From JAJYVT01 sp027339205 (lineage in GTDB: Bacteria; Actinomycetota; Acidimicrobiia; Acidimicrobiales; RAAP-2), in NCBI GenBank assembly GCA_027339205.1, contig DAHWOV010000086.1:1-45626 (forward strand): a stretch of DNA of 45,626 bases, given 5' to 3'. Position 1 is the first letter of the stretch. Each line of letters begins with the position of its first letter. Of the stretch, positions 38,774 to 45,605 are shown piece after piece. The translations under genes were made by a program, and so were the position numbers. The notes beneath the pieces were generated by a model that saw only the letters and a program-made list of their open reading frames with translations, made no database searches and was not told where the DNA came from.

Positions 38774-39808
38774 GTGGCCGACACGACTCCCGGCCTGGTC
38801 TGCGGGCATCACCACCTCTACTCCGCGCTCGCACGCGGCATGCCGGCGCCGCCGCGGACGCCGACCACGTTCCGCGAGATCCTCGAGCAGATCTGGTGGC
38901 GCCTCGACGCCGCGCTGGACGCCGAGATGCTCCGGTGGTCGGCGATGCTCGGCGCGCTGGAAGCGCTCGAGTGCGGCACCACCGCGATCGTCGACCATCA
39001 CGAGAGCCCGTCGGCGATCGAGGGGAGCCTCGACGTCATCGCGCAGGCGTGCGCAGAGGTGGGCGTACGCGTGCGCTGCTGCTACGGGGTCACCGACCGG
39101 CACGGGCCGGACGGGGCGCGGCGGGGGCTGGAGGAGAACAGCCGGTTCCTACGCGGCGGGGGTGCCGGCATGGTGGGCGTCCACGCCGCCTTCACGTGCA
39201 CGGACGCGACCCTCGAGGCCGCCGCGGGGCTCGCGGACGACCTCGGCGTGGGCGTGCACGTGCACGTCGCGGAAGGAGCGGTCGACGCCGACGCGCCGGC
39301 GAGGCTTGGTCGGCTCGTCGCCCCAGACTGGCTCGTGGTGCACGGGGTGCACATCGCCCGGCCAGTGCCCGAGCCGCTTGCTCGCACGACCCTCGCGCAC
39401 TGCGCGCGGTCCAACATGCACAACGCGGTCGGCTACGCGCACCCTCGCACCTGGCCCGACCGGGTGGTGCTCGGCAGCGACGGCATCGGCGCCGACATGC
39501 TCGAAGAGTTCCGCATCGCGTACGTGAAGGCCCGCGAGGACGACGTCACGACCGCCCCGCCACAGGTGTGGAGCTGGATCGAAGAGGGGTGGGCGCTCGT
39601 CCCCGAGGCGCTCCACGACCAGGTGCGGTGGAGCAACGCGGAGGTGGACGACCCCTGGCACCTCGCCTTCACGCCGGGGGTACGCGCAGTCGACGTGTGG
39701 GTCGCCGGCGAGCAGGTGCTCGCCGGCGGCACGGCGACCCGGGTGGACCCGGCCGAGATCCGCGCACGCGCGGCCGAGCAGGCCCGCCGCCTCTTCGAGC
39801 GCCTCTGA
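38774..39808 (+). CDS. SsnA-like amidohydrolase lacking its N-terminal segment
   Basis: Amidohydrolase closely resembling SsnA, encoded beside xdhD in the E. coli purine/selenium-linked cluster. The match begins immediately at PGLVCGHHHLYSALARGMPA (metal HxH). It runs through FREILEQIWWRLDAALDAEM, LECGTTAIVDHHESPSAIEG, VRCCYGVTDRHGPDGARRG, HVHVAEGAVDADAP, VVHGVHIA, and VLGSDGIGADMLEEFRIAY with the metal Asp. The C-terminal β-sandwich part (VRAVDVWVAGEQVLAGG) is present. The usual 50-60 residues before the HxH, which form the other half of that sandwich, are missing: the protein starts at GTG 38774 only six codons earlier. No remnant of them is visible in the 86-base divergent gap. It may be truncated, or use an altered fold. 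344 residues against about 440. Confidence 0.85.
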   Translation: MADTTPGLVCGHHHLYSALARGMPAPPRTPTTFREILEQIWWRLDAALDAEMLRWSAMLGALEALECGTTAIVDHHESPSAIEGSLDVIAQACAEVGVRVRCCYGVTDRHGPDGARRGLEENSRFLRGGGAGMVGVHAAFTCTDATLEAAAGLADDLGVGVHVHVAEGAVDADAPARLGRLVAPDWLVVHGVHIARPVPEPLARTTLAHCARSNMHNAVGYAHPRTWPDRVVLGSDGIGADMLEEFRIAYVKAREDDVTTAPPQVWSWIEEGWALVPEALHDQVRWSNAEVDDPWHLAFTPGVRAVDVWVAGEQVLAGGTATRVDPAEIRARAAEQARRLFERL

Positions 39809-39926
39809 CCTCGCCACGCCGCCCGGCGCACCTCCTCGCCACGCCACCCGGCGCACCTTCTCGCCACGCCGCCCGGCGCACCTCCTCGCGACGCCGTCCG
39901 GCGCACCTCCTCGGCGCACCGCCTGC
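39809..39926. repeat. 25-bp tandem repeat between SsnA-like and regulator genes
   Basis: Four to five copies of cgccacgccgcccggcgcac plus ctcct, 25-base period, between two convergent stops. The period is not divisible by three. Confidence 0.92.
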
Positions 39927-40544
39927 TCAGGGCTCCGAAGACGCCCTCGTGGCGTTGAGGTAGTTGTAGACGGTCACGCGGCTCACCCCCATCGCGTCGG
40001 CAACTTCGTCAACCGCGTTGCGGATCGCGAAGGCGCCACGCTCGTCGAGCATGCGGACGGCCCGCTGCTTGCCGACCCGGCTGAGTGTCGCCAGGCGTCC
40101 GCCGAGCTCGCCCTCGATGTCGGCGACCAGCCCGCTCAGCCCGTTGCGCAGGTCGCTCACCTGCGCACGCTCGAGGCCGCCGACCACGCGCCCCTTCCAC
40201 ACGAGGGGCACCGACGAGGACCCCATCCGCTCAGCCGGCACGATGCGCCCGCCGAGCGCGCGGGCGAGCGGCCCCACCGCGGCGAGGAAGGAGCTTGCGT
40301 CGTCGCCGCCGACGGCGCGGGCGGTCACGCTGATGCCCGACGCCCCGGCGTCGAAGGACGCCGCAGCAGCCCGGGCGACCGCCGCGAGCAGCGGGCCGGC
40401 GTCGCCCTCCACCGCGTTGCCGAACGGTCCCACCTCCGCCTCGAAGCCGTCGTCGCGCAGCGAACGGAGCGCCGCGTCGACGTGGGCGCCGAGCCGTCCC
40501 TCGCGGAACGGCTCCACGGTGAACTCGACCCTGACTTGCTGCAT
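39927..40544 (-). CDS. Regulator: thiamine-binding-protein-like domain fused to YheO/DauR-type HTH
   Basis: A 205-residue protein. Residues 1-78 (MQQVRVEFTVEPFREGRLGA, then EVGPFGNAVEGDAGPLLAAV and ASFDAGASGISVTARAV) match the MTH1187/YqgV (PF01910, Thiamine_BP) fold, a ferredoxin-like domain that binds thiamine-like ligands in YkoF relatives. A linker domain (PLVWKGRVVGGLERA) precedes the C-terminal helix-turn-helix (KQRAVRMLDERGAFAIRNAV, then DEVADAMGVSRVTVYNYLN). That HTH has the form seen in YheO/DauR proteins. It is therefore probably a one-component DNA-binding sensor. ATG 40544 has ggaggg at ideal spacing. It is divergent from the carbamoylase operon, with two dyads between. The likely ligand, a pyrimidine, purine or ureide, is inferred from neighbours. 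Confidence 0.82.
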   Translation of the reverse strand: MQQVRVEFTVEPFREGRLGAHVDAALRSLRDDGFEAEVGPFGNAVEGDAGPLLAAVARAAAASFDAGASGISVTARAVGGDDASSFLAAVGPLARALGGRIVPAERMGSSSVPLVWKGRVVGGLERAQVSDLRNGLSGLVADIEGELGGRLATLSRVGKQRAVRMLDERGAFAIRNAVDEVADAMGVSRVTVYNYLNATRASSEP

Positions 40545-40557
40545 GCGAGTCCCTCCG

Positions 40558-40640
40558 TCACCGCCGGTCCCGCACGACCGATCCCGGCCGCCGGTCCCGC
40601 ACGACCGATCCCGGCCGCCGAGCCCGCATGAGCGAGCCCG
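40558..40640. repeat. 27-bp repeat in the divergent regulatory gap
   Basis: Two full copies and a degenerate third of ggtcccgcacgaccgatccc plus ggccgcc, starting 14 bases upstream of the regulator ATG. It lies in the regulator's 5' untranslated or promoter region. Confidence 0.88.
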
Positions 40641-40665
40641 CACGACACCCGGCTCGGAGCGTGAC

Positions 40666-40703
40666 TTGACAACCCGTCCAAATGAACCTTGACAGATCGT
40701 CAA
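40666..40703. promoter_or_regulatory. Two TTGAC dyads upstream of the carbamoylase operon
   Basis: TTGACAACCCGTCCAA at 40666-40681 and TTGACAGATCGTCAA at 40689-40703, spaced 23 bases (about two helical turns). The second is a perfect TTGAC-N5-GTCAA dyad. Likely binding sites of the divergent regulator. They also show that the ATG at 40682 is not the start of the next gene. Confidence 0.6.
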
Positions 40704-40723
40704 AGTCAAGGCAAGTTGGTGGG

Positions 40724-41962
40724 GTGGACTTGGCGGTAGACGCCGCGAGGCTCCTCTCCCGGCTGGAAGAGCTGGGCCGGATCGGCGCCACCGGGGACGG
40801 GGGGTGTGCACGGCTCGCCCTGTCCGACGAGGACCGGGAGGGCCGGGACCTCGTGGTGACCTGGATGCGCGACCTCGGGCTCGACGTGCAGGTCGACGCC
40901 ATCGGCAACGTGGTCGCACGCCGCGAGGGCAGGGAGCCAGGCCCGCCCGTCATGTGCGGCTCGCACGTGGACACGGTGGCGACCGGGGGCATCTACGACG
41001 GCAACCTCGGTGTCCTCGCCGGCCTCGAGGTCCTCGAGACCCTGGCCTCCGCCGGCGTCGTGCCGCGCCGGCCGATGGCCGTGGCCTTCTTCACCGACGA
41101 GGAGGGCGCTCGCTTCGCCCCCGACATGCTCGGCAGTCTCGTCTACGCCGGCGGCATGGCCGTCGAGGAGGCCTACGACCTCGTCGGCATCGACGGCGCT
41201 CGCCTCGGCGACGAGCTCGCGCGCATCGGCTACCTCGGGAGCCTCCCGTGCCCGGGCCTCGCTCCGCACGCCTACGTGGAGCTCCACATCGAGCAGGGGC
41301 CCGTCCTCGAGCGCCACGGCGAGGTCATCGGCGCGGTCACCGGGGTCCAGGGCATCTCCTGGCAGGAGGTCGGGTTCGCCGGGCAGTTCAACCATGCCGG
41401 CACGACCCCGATGGCCTACCGCCACGACGCCGGGTACGCCGCGGCGGCGGCGGCCGTCGCCGCGCGGGCGGTCGCCCGCGAGCTCGGCGGCGACCAGGTC
41501 GCGACCGTCGGGAAGCTCGACCTGCGCCCCGACCTGGTGAACGTCGTCGCCGGCCGGGCCACGCTCACGATCGACCTGCGCAACACCGACGGCGACGCGC
41601 TCGCGACCGCCGAGCAGCGGATGGCAGAAGAGATCGACCGGATCGCCTCCGAGGAGAAGGTGGACGTCGAGCGCCGCCAGCTCGCACGCTTCGACCCGGT
41701 CCGCTTCGACGAGAGGATCGTGGACCTCGTGGAGGAGACCGCGCGCGCACACGGCCATCCGGTGCGGCGGCTCCCGTCCGGCGCCGGCCACGACGCGCAG
41801 ATGCTGGCGCGGATGTGCCCTGCGGGCATGGTCTTCGTGCCGAGCGTGGGGGGCGTCAGCCACAACCCGGCGGAGTTCACCTCGCCCGAGCACATCGAAG
41901 CAGGCGCCAACGTCCTTCTCCACGTGCTGCTGCGCCTCGCAGACGGCGACGTGGTCGCATGA
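40724..41962 (+). CDS. M20 hydantoinase/carbamoylase family amidohydrolase (allantoate amidohydrolase-like)
   Basis: Zinc/manganese-dependent M20-family enzyme of 412 residues. The metal and catalytic residues are in order: CGSHVDTVATGGIYDGNLGV (His, Asp), FFTDEEGARFAPDMLGSLVY (two Glu), ELHIEQGPVLERHGEVIGAV (His/Glu), GFAGQFNHAGTTPMAYRHDA (dimer-domain His/Asn), LPSGAGHDAQMLARMCP (His). The family comprises N-carbamoyl-L-amino-acid hydrolase, allantoate amidohydrolase and ureidoglycine-type enzymes; with purine genes around, allantoate or another ureide is likely. GTG 40724 (preceded by ggtggg) is used, because the upstream ATG at 40682 would place an operator-like dyad in the gene. Its stop overlaps the nitrilase start by 4 bases. 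Confidence 0.9.
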   Translation: MDLAVDAARLLSRLEELGRIGATGDGGCARLALSDEDREGRDLVVTWMRDLGLDVQVDAIGNVVARREGREPGPPVMCGSHVDTVATGGIYDGNLGVLAGLEVLETLASAGVVPRRPMAVAFFTDEEGARFAPDMLGSLVYAGGMAVEEAYDLVGIDGARLGDELARIGYLGSLPCPGLAPHAYVELHIEQGPVLERHGEVIGAVTGVQGISWQEVGFAGQFNHAGTTPMAYRHDAGYAAAAAAVAARAVARELGGDQVATVGKLDLRPDLVNVVAGRATLTIDLRNTDGDALATAEQRMAEEIDRIASEEKVDVERRQLARFDPVRFDERIVDLVEETARAHGHPVRRLPSGAGHDAQMLARMCPAGMVFVPSVGGVSHNPAEFTSPEHIEAGANVLLHVLLRLADGDVVA

Positions 41963-42936
41963 GGGGTCCCGCGGGCGTGGGCCGCCGCGTCAGGGTCGCC
42001 GCCGCGCAGCTCGGTCCCATCGGTGCCGGGACACCGCGGGAAGCCGTCGTCGAGCGGCTGCTCGCGCTGCTCCACGACGCCGCGCGCAAAGGTGCGGAGC
42101 TCGTGGTCTACCCCGAGCTCGCGCTCACGACCTTCTTCCCGCGCTGGTGGACCGAGCCGCTCAACGCTGCGGACCACTGGTTCGAGACCGAGATGCCCGG
42201 TCCTGCCACCAAGCCGCTCTTCGAGGAGGCCGCTTCGCTCGGGATCGGGTTCTTCCTCGGCTACGCCGAGCTCACTTTCGACCAGCACCGCTACAACAGC
42301 GCCGTGCTCGTCGAGCGCGACGGGTCGACGGTCGCCACGTTCCGAAAGGTCCACATCCCCGGGCACGAGCACGACGAGCCGTGGCGGCCCTTCCAGCACT
42401 TGGAGCGCTACTACTTCGAGCCGGGGCCCGACGGGTTCGGCGTATGGGACGCGTTCGGCGGGCGCGTCGGGATGATGATCTGCAACGACCGGCGCTGGCC
42501 CGAGACCTACCGGGTGATGGGTCTCCAAGGCGTCGAGCTGATCCTGTGCGGCTACAACACGCCGATCCACTACGCGCCCGACCCGTCCCAGGACGCGCTG
42601 GCCGGCTTCCACAACCACCTCGTGATGCAGGCGGGGGCCTACCAGAACGGAACGTGGGTGGTCGCCGCGGCCAAGGGCGGCGTCGAGGAGGGAGTCGACT
42701 CGCTCGCGCAGAGCGCGATCATCGCGCCCTCGGGCCAGATCGTGGCCCAGGCATTGACCACGGGTGACGAGGTGATCGCGGCGGACTGCGACCTCGAGTG
42801 GTGCGACCGCTACAAGAAGACGCTGTTCGACTTCGCGCGCTACCGGCGCCCGGAGGTCTACGGGGTGATCTGCGAGACGCCCCCGGCGCACGGCGCCGAC
42901 GCGCAGCCGCAGATGGCGAAGGAGGCAGCCCGATGA
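41959..42936 (+). CDS. Nitrilase-superfamily N-carbamoyl-D-amino-acid hydrolase-like protein
   Basis: Carbon-nitrogen hydrolase of 325 residues. The Glu-Lys-Cys triad is visible: YPELALTTFFPRWW (Glu near 49), FRKVHIPGHEHDEPWRPFQH (Lys), MMICNDRRWPETYRVMGLQG (Cys). These stretches and the following ELILCGYNTPIHYAP match Agrobacterium D-carbamoylase very closely, more than β-ureidopropionase. The reaction would release CO2 and ammonia from an N-carbamoyl compound such as a ureide from purine or hydantoin breakdown. It is flanked by the M20 amidohydrolase and the fused hydroxylase gene, both with 4-base overlaps, so these three form one operon. No hydantoinase gene is visible here. Confidence 0.9.
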   Translation: MRGPAGVGRRVRVAAAQLGPIGAGTPREAVVERLLALLHDAARKGAELVVYPELALTTFFPRWWTEPLNAADHWFETEMPGPATKPLFEEAASLGIGFFLGYAELTFDQHRYNSAVLVERDGSTVATFRKVHIPGHEHDEPWRPFQHLERYYFEPGPDGFGVWDAFGGRVGMMICNDRRWPETYRVMGLQGVELILCGYNTPIHYAPDPSQDALAGFHNHLVMQAGAYQNGTWVVAAAKGGVEEGVDSLAQSAIIAPSGQIVAQALTTGDEVIAADCDLEWCDRYKKTLFDFARYRRPEVYGVICETPPAHGADAQPQMAKEAAR

Positions 42937-45605
42937 CCCTCGTCGACAAGGACGTGGTCGCGCTCAGCGTGAACGGCGAGGAGGTGTCGGTCCGCGCAGA
43001 CCACCCCCACCTCCTCTCCGCACTGCGAGAGGAGCTCGGGATCACCTCCCCCAAGGACGGCTGCTCGCCGTCTGGGCAGTGCGGCTGCTGCACGGTGATG
43101 ATCGACGGCAAGGTGCAGGTGAGCTGCCAGTACCCGCTGGAGAAGGCCGCCGGGCGCAGCGTCGTCACGCTCGAGGGGCTTCCCGAGGACGAGCGGCGCC
43201 GCTATGCCGAGGCCTTCGCCGCGAGCGGCGGACTGCAGTGCGGCTTCTGCATCCCCGGCATCGTCATGCGCGCCAAGGCCCAGGTCGACAAGAAGGGCGC
43301 CGACCTCACCCGAGAGGACATGTCGCGCCACCTGGGCGCGCACCTGTGCCGCTGCACGGGGTACGTGAAGATCCTCGACGCCATCGAGGCCGTCGCGAAG
43401 GGGACCCCGCCTGCGCGGGCAACGCCGGGGCACGCGGGGGTGGGTGCCTCGATCCCCAAGTACGAGGCCGCGAGCCTCGCGCTCGGCGACCGGGGGTACA
43501 TCGACGACCTCCGGGTCCCGGGCATGCTCCATGCGGCGCTCCGGCTCACCGAGCACGCCCGCGCCGAGGTCGTGCACATCGACACGGCGGCCGCGGCGGC
43601 CGCCCCCGGCGTGGTCGCGGTGCTCACGGCGGCGGACGTGCCCGGAGAGCTGCGCGTGGGGATCATCGAGCGCGACTGGCCGGTCCTCGTCCCCGAGGGC
43701 GGCCGCACGTCGTACGCGGGAGACGTCCTCGCCGTGGTGGTGGCCGAGACGCGGCACGAGGCGAGGGCGGCCGCGTCGCTCGTCTCGGTGGACTACGAGC
43801 CCCTCGACCCGCTCACCGACCCCCTCGCCGCGCTGTCGTCGTCGGAGGTGGCGGTGTGGGGGACCGACTCCAACGTGTTGTCGCGATCGGTCTACGCGCG
43901 CGGCGACGTCGACGCCGCGCTGGCGCAGAGCGCGCACGTCGTGCACGAGGTCTTCGAGACCCAGCGGGTGGAGCACGCCTTCCTCGAGCCCGAGTCCACG
44001 CTCGCCGTCCCGCGCGACGACGGCGGCCTCCACGTCTACTCCGGCGGCCAAGGGGTCTGGGACGACCGGGACCAGATCGCCTCGGTGCTGGGCGTCGGGC
44101 GCGAACGGGTGAGCGTCCAGCTCGTCTCGAACGGCGGCGCTTTCGGCGGCAAGGAGGACATGTCCAACCAGGCGCAGACGGCGCTGGCGGCGTGGCTCCT
44201 CAAGCGGCCGGTCAAGTGCACGCTCTCTCGTGAGGAGAGCTTCGCCATGCACCCCAAGCGCCACCCGATCCGGATGGAGTACTGGGCCGGCTGCGACGCC
44301 GAGGGCCGGCTGACCGCGGTGCGCGCCCGGATGGTCGGGGACTCGGGCGCCTACGCGAGCGTCGGCATGAAGGTCCTCGAACGGGCGGCCGGCCACGCGA
44401 CCGGCCCCTACCGGATCGGCGCGGTGGACGTGGAGTCGATCGCCGTGCGCACCAACAACCCGGTGTGCGGCGCCTTCCGCGGCTTCGGCGCGAACCAGGC
44501 GCAGTTCGCGATGGAGGGGGTGATGGACCGCCTGGCCGAGAAGGCCGGGCTCAGCGGCTGGGAGATGCGCAAGCGCAACGTCGTTCGTCCCGGCGACGTG
44601 TGGGGGCCGGGCCAGGTGATGGACGACGGCTGTGCGGGCGCCGAGCGGTGCCTGGACGCGCTGGCGACGCGCTACGAGGAGGCTCGCGCCGCCGGCAAGG
44701 CCGTGGGCATCGGCCTCAGCCTCAAGAACAGCGGGCTCGGCAACGGCTTCAAGGAGGTCACCCGCGCCGTGGTCCGCTTCGAGGAGGACGGCACCGTCGA
44801 GGTGCGCCACGGCTGGACCGAGATGGGGCAGGGCGTCCACACGGTCGCCCTCCAGGTCGCGGTCGAAGAGCTCGGCGTCGACCCCGCGCGGGTCGTCGTC
44901 AAGGTGGACACTTCGCGCGAGCTCGGGGAGGGGCAGACGACCGGCAGCAGGGGCACGCTCATGGGCGCGGGCGCGGTCGCCGACGCGTGCCGCGCGGCGA
45001 AGGCCGCCGGGTGCGTGCCGGGGGTCGACTACGTCGGGGAGCACCGGGTCGACTGGACGCACCACATCGGGGAGGTCGAGCACCCCACGATCCACTCGGC
45101 CTTCGGCTACGCCGCGCAGCTCGTGGTGGTCGACCGCGAGACCCGCGCGGTCGAGCGCGTCGCCGCCGCGCACGACGTCGGCAGGGCGGTCAACCCGATG
45201 CTGTGCGAAGGGCAGGTCGAAGGTTCGGTGCACATGGGGCTCGGCTACGCCCTCACCGAGGAGTTCCCCGCCGACGAGCGCGGCTTCCCGACGAAGTCGA
45301 CGCTCCGCTCGCTCGGGATCTTGAGGGCGAAGGACGTGCCGCCCATCGAGGTCCTGCTCGTGGAGGTGCCCCAGCCGCGCTCGCCCTACGGCATCAAGGG
45401 AGTCGGCGAGATCGGCCTCGTGCCGACTGCCGGCGCCGTCGCCGCCGCGCTCCACGACGCCGACGGGATCTGGCGCACGAGGCTGCCGATGCACGCCGGC
45501 GGGGACGGCGGGGACGGTGGCGGCGCCGGTGGGGACGGTGGCGGCGCCGGTGGGGACGGTGGCGGCGCCGGTGGGGACGGTGGCGGCGCCGGGGGGAGCT
45601 CGTGA
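42933..45605 (+). CDS. Fused FeS-molybdopterin hydroxylase, XdhD / selenium-dependent XDH-like
   Basis: An 890-residue fusion of a [2Fe-2S] subunit (residues 1-165) and a molybdopterin subunit (from about 172), without FAD domain. The FeS part has DGCSPSGQCGCCTVMIDGKV (Cx5C spacing with an extra Cys), QCGFCIPGIVMRAK and HLCRCTGYVKILDAIEAV. The Mo part has FLEPESTLAVPRDDGG, VSNGGAFGGKEDMSNQAQTA, VRTNNPVCGAFRGFGANQAQ, HGWTEMGQGVHTVALQVA and GIKGVGEIGLVPTAGAVAAA with the catalytic Glu. This architecture is that of E. coli XdhD and the family annotated as selenium-dependent xanthine dehydrogenase. The name refers to a labile Se ligand, not selenocysteine, and no in-frame TGA occurs. A nearly pure Gly/Asp/Ala tail from four 21-base repeats ends the protein. 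An electron-transfer FAD partner must come from elsewhere. Confidence 0.88.
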   Translation: MTLVDKDVVALSVNGEEVSVRADHPHLLSALREELGITSPKDGCSPSGQCGCCTVMIDGKVQVSCQYPLEKAAGRSVVTLEGLPEDERRRYAEAFAASGGLQCGFCIPGIVMRAKAQVDKKGADLTREDMSRHLGAHLCRCTGYVKILDAIEAVAKGTPPARATPGHAGVGASIPKYEAASLALGDRGYIDDLRVPGMLHAALRLTEHARAEVVHIDTAAAAAAPGVVAVLTAADVPGELRVGIIERDWPVLVPEGGRTSYAGDVLAVVVAETRHEARAAASLVSVDYEPLDPLTDPLAALSSSEVAVWGTDSNVLSRSVYARGDVDAALAQSAHVVHEVFETQRVEHAFLEPESTLAVPRDDGGLHVYSGGQGVWDDRDQIASVLGVGRERVSVQLVSNGGAFGGKEDMSNQAQTALAAWLLKRPVKCTLSREESFAMHPKRHPIRMEYWAGCDAEGRLTAVRARMVGDSGAYASVGMKVLERAAGHATGPYRIGAVDVESIAVRTNNPVCGAFRGFGANQAQFAMEGVMDRLAEKAGLSGWEMRKRNVVRPGDVWGPGQVMDDGCAGAERCLDALATRYEEARAAGKAVGIGLSLKNSGLGNGFKEVTRAVVRFEEDGTVEVRHGWTEMGQGVHTVALQVAVEELGVDPARVVVKVDTSRELGEGQTTGSRGTLMGAGAVADACRAAKAAGCVPGVDYVGEHRVDWTHHIGEVEHPTIHSAFGYAAQLVVVDRETRAVERVAAAHDVGRAVNPMLCEGQVEGSVHMGLGYALTEEFPADERGFPTKSTLRSLGILRAKDVPPIEVLLVEVPQPRSPYGIKGVGEIGLVPTAGAVAAALHDADGIWRTRLPMHAGGDGGDGGGAGGDGGGAGGDGGGAGGDGGGAGGSS
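45510..45593 (+). repeat. 21-bp tandem repeat at the xdhD-like 3' end
   Basis: Four exact copies of ggggacggtggcggcgccgg plus t, in frame, encoding GDGGGAG at the C-terminus. Confidence 0.95.

Noticed and set aside
42858..45494. About 880-codon open frame on the - strand opposite the XdhD-like gene
   Set aside because: Composition-driven shadow of the + strand fused hydroxylase.
284..45593. Tandem arrays as CRISPR arrays
   Set aside because: Units are contiguous without unique spacers, several are translated, and no cas gene is present.
42933..45605. Selenocysteine in the selenium-dependent XDH-like protein
   Set aside because: There is no in-frame TGA; the family's selenium is a labile ligand and is not encoded.
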